A DNA stretch of 7,695 nucleotides from Deltaproteobacteria bacterium (GTDB taxonomy: Bacteria; Desulfobacterota; Desulfobulbia; Desulfobulbales; UBA5123): positions 1 through 7,695 of the forward strand of contig JAJYKH010000119.1 in NCBI GenBank assembly GCA_021788685.1, given 5' to 3'. The translations under genes were made by a program, and so were the position numbers. Below are positions 1 through 5,369 of this stretch, piece by piece (positions within the stretch are counted from its first letter, which is position 1; each line of letters opens with the position of its first letter). The notes beneath the pieces were generated by a model. The model saw only the letters and a program-made list of their open reading frames with translations. It was not told the DNA's origin and did not search any database.

Positions 1-2
1 TC

Positions 3-146
3 ATCGCCATGCGGGCCAATCCCTTCGCCGATGAGGCCCGGCAGGAATTGGCCCGCCTGGGCCAACCCGTGTCCGAGCCGGCGGCAGAAAGCGCCCTCCC
101 CGAAAACGCTCCGGCAATGGGACCTCTTAAGCCGGCAAACGGATGA
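3..146 (+). CDS. C-terminal end of an unidentified protein (partial)
   Basis: This open frame enters from the left edge and stops at TGA 144-146, giving 47 visible residues. The first half reads as a polar helix (around FADEARQELARLG) and ends in a Pro/Ala-rich tail. Third codon positions are mostly G or C in the first 25 codons, as in the other genes here, and the competing frames give less protein-like products. The frame therefore looks like the true end of a plus-strand gene. I do not recognise the family and no domain is visible. The stop lies 20 bp inside the 3' end of the convergent histidine kinase gene, so the two genes end tail-to-tail with no room for a separate terminator. The main doubt is that so short a piece could be a chance open frame. 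Confidence 0.5.
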   Translation: MAMRANPFADEARQELARLGQPVSEPAAESALPENAPAMGPLKPANG

Positions 147-1380
147 ACTGGAGATCCAGCACCACCCTGGTCCCTTCCCCTTCCCGGCTTTCCAGGCGGA
201 TGGTTCCCTGGTGCTCCTCGATGATCTGCTTCACGATGGGCAGGCCAAGCCCGATCCGGCCCGGCTTGGTGGTGACGAACGGCTCCAGGATCTGAGCCAG
301 CTTGGGGGTGGGGATTCCCACCCCGGTGTCCTCGATCACGATCCGGTACCCGCCGCTCGTCCTTTCGATGCCGAGGGTGACGCGCCCGCCCGGGCCGCAG
401 GCTTCCAGCCCGTTCCGCAGCAGGTGGGTGAGGGCGATCTTGAGCATCCCCACGTTGGCCATGAAGGGAAAGGCGCCGGGCTGGTGCTCCAGGTGGAGGG
501 CTACCTCCTTGCGGTCGAAATCGCTTCGCAGGAGCTCCGTGCTCTCGCGCATGATGGCCAGCAGGTCCTCCTTGTGCATGAAGAGCCGGCGCTGGGCGGC
601 AAGCCGCTCGAAATCGGCGACGATGGTCTCCAGCTCCCCGGTCTTGGCGAGGATGGCCGCGATCTTGGCCTGACTGGCGGCCGGCACTTCCTTGCGGAGG
701 TTCCGCACCAGCCCGCCGATGACCGTGGCCGGGTTCCTGATCTCATGGGCGACCTTCAAGGCCATTTCGGCGATCGCCCTCTCCGCGGCGGCGGATTCGA
801 GGTCCCGGTTGAGCTGGTGGAGCTCGGCGTTCAGACGGTTCAGCTCCTCGTTCTGCCGGGAGCGCTCCTCCAGCTGCCGCACCAGCTCCCGGTGCTGCTC
901 CCGGAGGTTTTCCAGGCAGGCCTGCCCGGCCTCCGCGAACAGCTTGTCCGTGAGGTCTTTCTCCTCTTTCTGCACCTCCGGGAGCGGCGTCTGCGCTCCC
1001 CACTTGACCGCCCTGATCTTCACGTTGCCATGGCGATTCTCCAGCTCGGCCTCGTCCATCATCTGCCGCAGCTGGGTCATCGCCTGGCTGGACGGCTGGA
1101 ACCCGGTTTCCCCGCCCCCCGGGAGCGCGGACTCGCAGGTGAGCTCCAGGCCGGCCCGCCCCTGGGCGTCGCTCCCGAGGCGGTACCGCAGGCGGCCGCT
1201 GCCGTGCAGGCGCAGAAGGGTGCCGACCAGCTCCACCGCCACCTGGGCGGCCTGCTGCCCGTCCGGAAGGAAGCGGCCCAGCCGGGCGATGATCAGGGTC
1301 TTTTCCCTGATCCGGGGAAGGTCCTCCTCCCCGTCGAACAGGAGGGTCAGCAGGTGAAGGCGCTCCCTGAAGAATGCCAT
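127..1380 (-). CDS. Soluble sensor histidine kinase with a degenerate RsbT-like N-terminal domain
   Basis: This 417-residue protein has no membrane segment or signal peptide, so it is expected in the cytoplasm. Residues ~20-130 resemble an RsbT-type anti-sigma/switch kinase: an IARLGRF helix, a VELVGTLLRLHGSG stretch at the N-box position, and an LRQMMDE...VKIRAVKWG ending. The N-box Asn is replaced by Thr54 and no DxGxG or glycine-rich lid is seen, so this domain probably does not bind ATP. Residues ~137-205 are a charged coiled coil. The H-box is AHEIRNP with phospho-acceptor His212. The C-terminal HATPase domain is intact: N-box HLLRNGLEA (Asn323), G1 box DTGVGIP (351-357), F-box EPFVTTK, and G2 box GRIGLGLP. 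The start is ATG 1378-1380; an in-frame TAA lies 15 nt upstream, which rules out a longer form. There is no clear Shine-Dalgarno, and a small GGGG-AAA-CCCC hairpin (1381-1391) abuts the start. The gene lies 110 nt downstream of the lipoprotein gene on the same strand, so co-transcription with the mla cluster is plausible. No response regulator is adjacent. Confidence 0.9.
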   Translation of the reverse strand: MAFFRERLHLLTLLFDGEEDLPRIREKTLIIARLGRFLPDGQQAAQVAVELVGTLLRLHGSGRLRYRLGSDAQGRAGLELTCESALPGGGETGFQPSSQAMTQLRQMMDEAELENRHGNVKIRAVKWGAQTPLPEVQKEEKDLTDKLFAEAGQACLENLREQHRELVRQLEERSRQNEELNRLNAELHQLNRDLESAAAERAIAEMALKVAHEIRNPATVIGGLVRNLRKEVPAASQAKIAAILAKTGELETIVADFERLAAQRRLFMHKEDLLAIMRESTELLRSDFDRKEVALHLEHQPGAFPFMANVGMLKIALTHLLRNGLEACGPGGRVTLGIERTSGGYRIVIEDTGVGIPTPKLAQILEPFVTTKPGRIGLGLPIVKQIIEEHQGTIRLESREGEGTRVVLDLQFIRLPA

Positions 1381-1490
1381 GGGGAAACCCCCGCGTTAGC
1401 GAGGCAGGAGACGTCTGACGCTCCGGTGCCCCTGTGATCGGTTACACCCCCGCTGGTTGGAGGCCCTCGGCCATGAAGGGCAGGGGGCCG
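1381..1490. other. Intergenic region between lipoprotein and kinase genes, with a small dyad
   Basis: This 110-nt gap separates two minus-strand genes. It contains an imperfect dyad at 1407-1424 (GGAG-a-CGTC-t-GACG-CTCC, eight complementary positions per side around one central base with one bulge). It also holds a GGGGAAACCCC hairpin (1381-1391) touching the kinase start codon. A short GCCCT/AGGGC inverted repeat lies near 1465-1485 but has no following T-run, so I do not call a terminator. No convincing promoter is visible, which slightly favours read-through from the mla genes. Confidence 0.4.
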
Positions 1491-2108
1491 CTATCTCGGC
1501 TCCCCGGCAGCCGCCTGGCAAAGATCGCGGCGAAGCTCCTCCGAGAGCCGGGCCATCAGGCCGCCCATGGCCCGGGCGAAGAGGGCCGAGTTGTCACGCG
1601 CGAAATCGCCGCTCCGCAGATCGTAGACCTTCCGGAAAAGAACTTTGCGGCTGACGCCGGTTTCGACCAGGCTGGTCTCCACGGTGAGGGCGGCATGGGA
1701 GGCGCCGTTTTCCTGCACCCAGGCGAAGCGGTCCACCCGGCCGGTGAGGTCCAGAGGCACGACGAGGGGATTGTCGCCGCTGACCACCAGGGGAAAGAGG
1801 TTGCCGGTGCCCAGGTCCCGGGCCAGCTCATCCGCAACCATGGCCCCGGGGCTCGCAACCCACTGGTAGGCCGAGGAGAACCGCACCTCTCCCCCGGGCA
1901 TCGTCACCACCATTTCCGGCCGGTTGTACGGGTGGGCGGCCGAGAGCTCCCACACCCGGACCCCCCGGTCGAACCCCTTCCCGCAGTCGACCCGGGCGGG
2001 CTCGTGCTCCGGCTGGTAATAGACCGGCGCCGGGGTCTTCGTGGTCAGGATGGAGCCGCAGCCCGCGAGCGGGAGCAGCAGGAACGGGAGGAGGAAGGAT
2101 CGTTTCAT
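1491..2108 (-). CDS. ABC-type transport auxiliary lipoprotein (PqiC/YmbA-like)
   Basis: This 205-residue lipoprotein precursor begins MKRSFLLPFLLLPLAGCGS: a positive N-region, a hydrophobic core and a lipobox LAGC with lipidated Cys17. Residue 18 is Gly rather than Asp, which in proteobacteria suggests delivery to the outer membrane. The mature part matches the ABC_trans_aux pattern: RVWELSAAHPYNRPEMVV near residue 51, SSAYQWVASPGAMVADELARDLG in the middle, and a C-terminal helix around ALFARAMGGLMARLSEEL. In this family PqiC is an outer-membrane lipoprotein that serves an MCE transporter, so a role as the outer-membrane partner of the adjacent MlaD is inferred. The start is ATG 2106-2108. 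The frame stays open much further upstream, but that part lacks protein character and overlaps mlaD in another frame, while the lipoprotein signal fixes the start here. The Shine-Dalgarno is poor. The gene is separated from mlaD by 122 nt holding a palindromic repeat. Confidence 0.87.
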   Translation of the reverse strand: MKRSFLLPFLLLPLAGCGSILTTKTPAPVYYQPEHEPARVDCGKGFDRGVRVWELSAAHPYNRPEMVVTMPGGEVRFSSAYQWVASPGAMVADELARDLGTGNLFPLVVSGDNPLVVPLDLTGRVDRFAWVQENGASHAALTVETSLVETGVSRKVLFRKVYDLRSGDFARDNSALFARAMGGLMARLSEELRRDLCQAAAGEPR

Positions 2109-2130
2109 GGTCAGGACCCGTCGGTAAAGA

Positions 2131-2225
2131 GGAACGTCCAACCATCGAACGTCCAACGTCCAATAGTGAACGAAGATCCGTCCTTCCATATTCGACGTTT
2201 GACGTTCAATGTTCGATGTTTGACA
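2131..2225. repeat. Palindromic element made of inverted 7-nt repeats
   Basis: Two opposed arrays of heptamers face each other. On the plus strand the units are GTCCAAC (2136-2142), ATCGAAC (2144-2150), GTCCAAC (2151-2157) and GTCCAAT (2158-2164). On the minus strand they are GTCAAAC (2224-2218), ATCGAAC (2217-2211), ATTGAAC (2210-2204), GTCAAAC (2203-2197) and GTCGAAT (2196-2190). The arms pair: 2151-2165 with 2189-2203 (13 of 15) and 2143-2150 with 2211-2218 (8 of 8). One unpaired heptamer (2204-2210) is left on the right arm, and the loop is about 23 nt. By hand count the element is about 46% G+C, well below the flanking genes. It begins a few nt after the mlaD stop codon. It looks like a dispersed REP- or MITE-like repeat inserted in the operon; transcribed, it would fold into a long hairpin. 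Confidence 0.8.
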
Positions 2226-2230
2226 GTTCT

Positions 2231-3184
2231 TCACTTCGCAAACGGCTCGGCCGAGCGGGGCTGCTCGAGAATCCGGCCGGGGCTCTGGCGGAGCGAGCCG
2301 GCCAGTTGCTCCATCTCCGAGAGCAGCCGGTTGACTTCGAGGAGGCTCTTTTCGAGCATGGCCATGGTCTGGTCGCCCTGCTTGTTGAAAGTGGTGAGCG
2401 TATGCTCGCCGGTCGCCACCACCTTGTCCATCCTCCGATTCAGGTCCGCCAAGGCCTCGGGCGGCAAGGCATCGAGCTGCGCCGAAAGCCTGCCGGTGCT
2501 CCGGCGCAGGTTGTCGGCGGTGGCGACGATGTCGCGGAAGATGCCGCGCCATTGCTCCGGCTTGCCGGCGCCGCTCAGCCCCTGCAGGATCGCCTGCAGG
2601 TCGGCGGAGGCGGCCCGGACATTCCCGATGGTCTGCCTGATGTCGCCGGAGGCCACGGCCCCGCTCACCTCTTGGGCGGTCTGCCGCCACTCGCGGACCA
2701 GGCCGGGAAGGTCCGCCTGCTCGAGTTGGCTCATGATTCGCTTGGCCTGCTCTTCCATTTGCGCGATGCCGCCCCTCCGGGTGGGGATCACCGGATGCTT
2801 CACCGCGAACGGCAGGCGCGGTCTTTCCACCGGCTGAGGCATCCGGATGAGGGAAAGAAACGGCTTGCCGGTGATGCCCCCTGACTCCAGCTCGGCCACG
2901 GTATGGCCGTCCACCTTGACCTTCTTGCTCACGTTGAGCAGCACCACGACCGAGCGGTCATCCGGACCGATGTCCACCGTGCTGACTTCGCCGGCTTCCA
3001 CACCCAGATATTTCACCGGGGCCCCCTTCTGCAGCCCTCCGATCGAGAAAGTGAAGATGGCCGCATAGGTTTCCGTGGGCCTGAAAAGCTTCACCGCCCC
3101 GATCCAGAGCAGGCCGCCCAACAGAACGATGGCCCCCGCGAGAACGAACAAGCCGAGCTTGAACGGACTGATCTTTCGTTTCAC
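2231..3184 (-). CDS. mlaD: MlaD-like MCE-domain lipid-binding protein with long helical tail
   Basis: This is the substrate-binding subunit of the MCE transporter, anchored in the inner membrane and facing the periplasm. Residues 8-33 form one membrane helix, preceded by a basic MKRK end. Residues ~38-117 are the MCE domain: YAAIFTFSIGGLQKGAPVKY, then GVEAGEVSTVDI, and the VAELESGGITGKPFLSL strand typical of MlaD/Mce proteins. Residues ~138-300 are predicted helical and coiled, with breaks at P160-G161, G204-P209 and P241-P242. With 317 residues it is much longer than E. coli MlaD (about 183), so the tail could build a tube or needle as in PqiB or mycobacterial Mce proteins. The start is GTG 3182-3184, supported by a perfect AGGAGG 7 nt upstream. 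It overlaps the mlaF stop as GTGA, indicating translational coupling. Confidence 0.95.
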   Translation of the reverse strand: MKRKISPFKLGLFVLAGAIVLLGGLLWIGAVKLFRPTETYAAIFTFSIGGLQKGAPVKYLGVEAGEVSTVDIGPDDRSVVVLLNVSKKVKVDGHTVAELESGGITGKPFLSLIRMPQPVERPRLPFAVKHPVIPTRRGGIAQMEEQAKRIMSQLEQADLPGLVREWRQTAQEVSGAVASGDIRQTIGNVRAASADLQAILQGLSGAGKPEQWRGIFRDIVATADNLRRSTGRLSAQLDALPPEALADLNRRMDKVVATGEHTLTTFNKQGDQTMAMLEKSLLEVNRLLSEMEQLAGSLRQSPGRILEQPRSAEPFAK

Positions 3185-3972
3185 GCCAACCCCTCCTGCC
3201 GGCGGTCGATGTGCCGCCTGAAAAAGGATTGCACCCGGTCATCATCGGCCTGCTTCAGCTCCGCCAGCGTGCCCCTGGCGATGATCCCTGCATGCCGGTC
3301 GAGCATAATGCACTGGTCGGCGTAGTTTTCGATGCTGGCAAGCTCGTGGCTGATGGACACGATCGTGATGCCCATCAGCTTCCGGAGCACGAGCAGCAAC
3401 CGGTCGATCTCGGTGGCGGTGGCCGGATCGAGACCCGATGTCGGCTCATCACAGAAGAGGATCAGCGGGTCGTTGGCAATGGCCCGCGCCAGGCCGGCCC
3501 GCTTCAGCTGGCCGCCGCTCAGATCCGAGGGCGCCTGGTAAATAGCCTCGCTGAGGCGCACCATGTCCAGCTTGAGGCGCACGATCTCATCGATGATTTG
3601 CCGCGGGAGGCTCGTGAATTCCTCCAGCGGCAAGGCCACGTTGGCCTTCAGGTCCAGGCCGCTCACCAGGGCGCCCTCCTGGAACACCACTCCGAACGAG
3701 CGGTGGAGGCGGTCCAAGGCCTCCCTCTCCATCTCCGGGCCGAATTCCTCCCCGGCGATGCGGATCTTGCCGGCCAGGGGCGGCAGCAGGCCGATGAGCG
3801 TCCGCAGGAGGGTGGTCTTGCCGCAGCCGCTCGGCCCGAGAATGGTGAAGATCTCTCCCTTGCTCACGGTGAAATTCAGATGCTCCATCAGGGGCTCGCC
3901 GCCATACCCGATGGCGAGGTCCTCCACCTCGAGGATCTTCCCGCCGCTGCCGTTTGCGCCGCCTGCTGTCAC
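3181..3972 (-). CDS. mlaF: MlaF-type ABC transporter ATPase
   Basis: This 263-residue cytoplasmic ATPase powers the MlaE permease. All ABC motifs are intact: Walker A GPSGCGKTT (46-54), Q-loop VVFQEGAL (Gln98), signature LSGGQLKRAG (151-160), Walker B LILFCDEPTSGLDP (170-183, catalytic Glu176), and H-loop ISHEL (His209). FQEGALVSGLDLKANVALPL after the Q-loop is characteristic of the MlaF/Ttg2A/Mkl branch rather than of amino acid or metal importers. The C-terminus (SFFRRHIDRR) is also of the kind seen in this branch. The start used is GTG 3970-3972, 9 nt after the mlaE stop, with only a weak G-rich Shine-Dalgarno. The conserved part starts at ILEVEDL (residue 13), so a slightly different start cannot be excluded. 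The end overlaps mlaD by 4 nt. Confidence 0.96.
   Translation of the reverse strand: MTAGGANGSGGKILEVEDLAIGYGGEPLMEHLNFTVSKGEIFTILGPSGCGKTTLLRTLIGLLPPLAGKIRIAGEEFGPEMEREALDRLHRSFGVVFQEGALVSGLDLKANVALPLEEFTSLPRQIIDEIVRLKLDMVRLSEAIYQAPSDLSGGQLKRAGLARAIANDPLILFCDEPTSGLDPATATEIDRLLLVLRKLMGITIVSISHELASIENYADQCIMLDRHAGIIARGTLAELKQADDDRVQSFFRRHIDRRQEGLA
3192..3197 (-). promoter_or_regulatory. Shine-Dalgarno of mlaD
   Basis: A perfect AGGAGG lies inside the last codons of mlaF, 7 nt before GTG 3182-3184. It decides the non-ATG start of mlaD and is the strongest ribosome binding site in the cluster. Confidence 0.85.
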
Positions 3973-3981
3973 CTGCCCCGC

Positions 3982-5109
3982 CTACCCCACGTGAAAGAGG
4001 TGGAAGATCCCTGCCAGCACGGCATCGAGAAAGACGGTGAAAAAGATGCCGGTCACCACCGCGGTCGTGGTCTGCACGCCGACGCTTTCCGCCGCCGTTC
4101 CGGTCCCGAAGCCGTGAAAGCAGCCGTTGAGCCCGATCGTCAGCGCAAACGCGAATCCCTTGATGAACCCTTCGTAGAGAAACCGCGCCTGCATCGCGTG
4201 GCTGACCTCGATCAGATAATCCAGGGGGAGCAGGTGAACCACCATGTACCCTTGGATCGTGCCGCCGAAAATCCCGGCCGCATCGGCGACCATGGTCAGC
4301 AGCGGCCCCGCGAGGGCCAGGCCGATGACCCGGGGCAGGACCAGGAAGTGCATGGGATCGAACCCCATCACTTCCAGGGCCGCGATCTCCTCCTTCACCT
4401 GCATGGTGCCGATCTCGGCGGCAAAGGCCGCCCCGGACCGGCCCACGAGAATCACGGCGGTGAGGAGGGGCGCCATTTCCTTCATGGTGCCCATAGTCAC
4501 CGCGTCGGCGACAAAAATGCCCGGGGCGACGTTGGCCACGGAGGTGGTGGACTGCATGCCGACGATGAAGCCCATGAGAGCGCTCAGGACCAGGACGATG
4601 GGCATTGCTTCCGCCCCCGCCTTCTGCATCTGGTACAGGATCTCGGTCACGCCGATCCGGCCCGGGCGGCGGAGGACGCTGCCGACGGAGAGCAGAAAAT
4701 TCCCGAAGAAGGTGATGGCGCCGACCGTGCCATCGATGATCTCCCTGGCCCAAAAACCGATATGGCTGACGAATCCGGGCTCAAGAGGCGGCTGTTGCTC
4801 CCGCCGCTCCTTGATGCGCTCTTCCGCGTACCGGCGATACTCGGCCGCCTGAGGGGGGAGGTTGCGCTGCGAGCAGCGGAGCCGGCGCCGTTCGCATTCC
4901 AGGTCCGCCAGCCGCAGCATGGCCAGCCCGGCGCTGTGGATCCCGGAGATGCCCCGGCAGTCGATGACCACCTCTTCGGTTCTCGCCTCGCCAAGGGCCT
5001 CGATGAGGCGCGGCCAGAGCGCCGGAACCTGCCGCTGATCGAGCGGCCCTTCCAGGGAGATGATCAAGCGCCCCTCTTCCGATTCGACCCGCAGAGCGTC
5101 TTCGGGCAT
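3982..5109 (-). CDS. mlaE: MlaE-type lipid transporter permease with fused N-terminal STAS (MlaB-like) domain
   Basis: This 375-residue protein joins two functions that are separate in E. coli. Residues ~5-85 are a STAS domain (RLIISLEGPLDQ, then EVVIDCRGISGIHSAGLAML), corresponding to MlaB, which docks on the ATPase MlaF. The usual Asp of the I/V-D-S/T motif is His58 here, followed by Ser59, the position matching Thr52 of E. coli MlaB. Residues ~86-112 form a highly charged helical linker. Residues ~113-375 are the MlaE/YrbE permease with its hydrophobic helices and the family-defining loop EIGTMQVKEEIAALEVMGFD (232-251) followed by LVLPR. It sits in the inner membrane and moves phospholipids, or related lipids, with MlaF and MlaD. 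The start is ATG 5107-5109 with Shine-Dalgarno GGAGGGG close upstream. It is the first gene of the cluster, 9 nt from mlaF. Confidence 0.96.
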   Translation of the reverse strand: MPEDALRVESEEGRLIISLEGPLDQRQVPALWPRLIEALGEARTEEVVIDCRGISGIHSAGLAMLRLADLECERRRLRCSQRNLPPQAAEYRRYAEERIKERREQQPPLEPGFVSHIGFWAREIIDGTVGAITFFGNFLLSVGSVLRRPGRIGVTEILYQMQKAGAEAMPIVLVLSALMGFIVGMQSTTSVANVAPGIFVADAVTMGTMKEMAPLLTAVILVGRSGAAFAAEIGTMQVKEEIAALEVMGFDPMHFLVLPRVIGLALAGPLLTMVADAAGIFGGTIQGYMVVHLLPLDYLIEVSHAMQARFLYEGFIKGFAFALTIGLNGCFHGFGTGTAAESVGVQTTTAVVTGIFFTVFLDAVLAGIFHLFHVG

Positions 5110-5150
5110 GCCCCTCCAGTGATGCAGAAGAGAGAAGAGTTTTCCGGGGA

Positions 5151-5168
5151 CGGCCCCCCGGGGGGCCG
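5151..5168. repeat. Perfect 18-bp G+C palindrome in the mlaE leader
   Basis: CGGCCCCCC is followed directly by GGGGGGCCG, a perfect dyad made only of G and C. It lies about 42 nt upstream of the mlaE start. As RNA it would fold into a very stable hairpin of about seven pairs with a four-base loop; as DNA it could be an operator. No T-run follows on either strand, so it is not a standard terminator. Confidence 0.7.
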
Positions 5169-5175
5169 GAGATTC

Positions 5176-5198
5176 GGGATCCCACGCGTGGCGATCCC
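5176..5198. repeat. Nested inverted repeat (candidate operator) upstream of mlaE
   Basis: The outer arms GGGATC (5176-5181) and GATCCC (5193-5198) enclose the perfect palindrome CCACGCGTGG (5182-5191), with one extra C at 5192. Together they give an 11-bp dyad per side with one bulged base. The size and symmetry suit a dimeric regulator, or a hairpin in the mla leader RNA. The regulator is unknown. Confidence 0.55.
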
Positions 5199-5208
5199 AT
5201 TTCCTTTC

Positions 5209-5238
5209 AGGTTAGCACCTTCCTCGACTTCCTATCAA
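5209..5238 (-). promoter_or_regulatory. Candidate promoter for the mla cluster
   Basis: On the minus strand, TTGATA (5238-5233, five of six to the sigma-70 -35 box) is followed after 18 nt by TAACCT (5214-5209, three of six to the -10 box). Transcription would start near 5202, giving a leader of about 93 nt that includes both palindromes. The -10 box is weak, so this is tentative. Confidence 0.35.
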
Positions 5239-5294
5239 TCTGATGCAGCTCACACCTCTCCTTCGGTAAATGGTGCAGCCCCCCATCGATTGGG

Positions 5295-5325
5295 TTGGCT
5301 CCGGGAGGGAAGCGGCTGCTACAAT
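5295..5325 (+). promoter_or_regulatory. Candidate promoter for the Cache histidine kinase
   Basis: TACAAT (5320-5325) matches the sigma-70 -10 box at five of six positions. TTGGCT (5295-5300) matches the -35 box at four of six, but the 19-nt spacer is longer than ideal. The predicted start near 5332 leaves a leader of about 38 nt before ATG 5370, made largely of T and C. Confidence 0.5.
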
Positions 5326-5369
5326 ATGACATCAGGATTTTTTCCCCTCTTTTTCCCCTATGGGTGAGC

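Larger units (their letters stand above)
5110..5369. other. Divergent intergenic region between mlaE and the Cache kinase gene
   Basis: These 260 nt separate two outward-facing genes and must hold control signals for both. It contains an 18-bp perfect palindrome, a nested inverted repeat and a candidate promoter in each direction, all listed separately. Next to the plus-strand gene is a pyrimidine-rich stretch (5338-5359, runs of T and C). No RNA gene or convincing riboswitch was recognised. Confidence 0.6.

Noticed and set aside
31..1437. 468-codon plus-strand open frame opposite the soluble kinase gene
   Set aside because: The minus strand carries all kinase motifs in order. The opposite frame is rich in Gly/Pro/Leu/Gln without domains, as expected of an antisense shadow in high-G+C DNA.
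2131..2225. CRISPR-like array or protein-coding repeat
   Set aside because: Units are only 7 nt with no spacers and are arranged in opposite orientation on two arms; the periodic peptide is a by-product of the repeat length.
2109..2690. Upstream extension of the lipoprotein reading frame to about 399 codons
   Set aside because: The extension overlaps mlaD in another frame, is Arg-rich without structure, and would bury a perfect lipoprotein signal peptide in mid-protein.
1434..2837. 467-codon plus-strand open frame crossing the lipoprotein gene, the repeat and part of mlaD
   Set aside because: It reads antisense through two supported genes and the palindromic repeat, and its protein changes character across each boundary.
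5212..5253. 13-codon leader ORF on the minus strand with a good Shine-Dalgarno (AAGGAG) before GTG
   Set aside because: It uses AGA, ATA, GGA, CGA and AGG codons unlike the neighbouring genes, has no run of one amino acid for attenuation, and lies largely upstream of the best candidate promoter start.
5165..5260. Cyclic-di-GMP (GEMM-I) riboswitch in the mla leader
   Set aside because: The minus strand has GCTAACC, a GAAA-containing short hairpin and ATGGGATCGCC, loosely like GEMM-I. The conserved GGGACGCAAAGCC-type core and the second stem are absent.
3211..5367. 718-codon plus-strand open frame opposite mlaF and mlaE
   Set aside because: It spans the complement of two well-supported genes and has a His/Gly/Asp-rich low-complexity composition. 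Its length reflects G+C bias, not coding.
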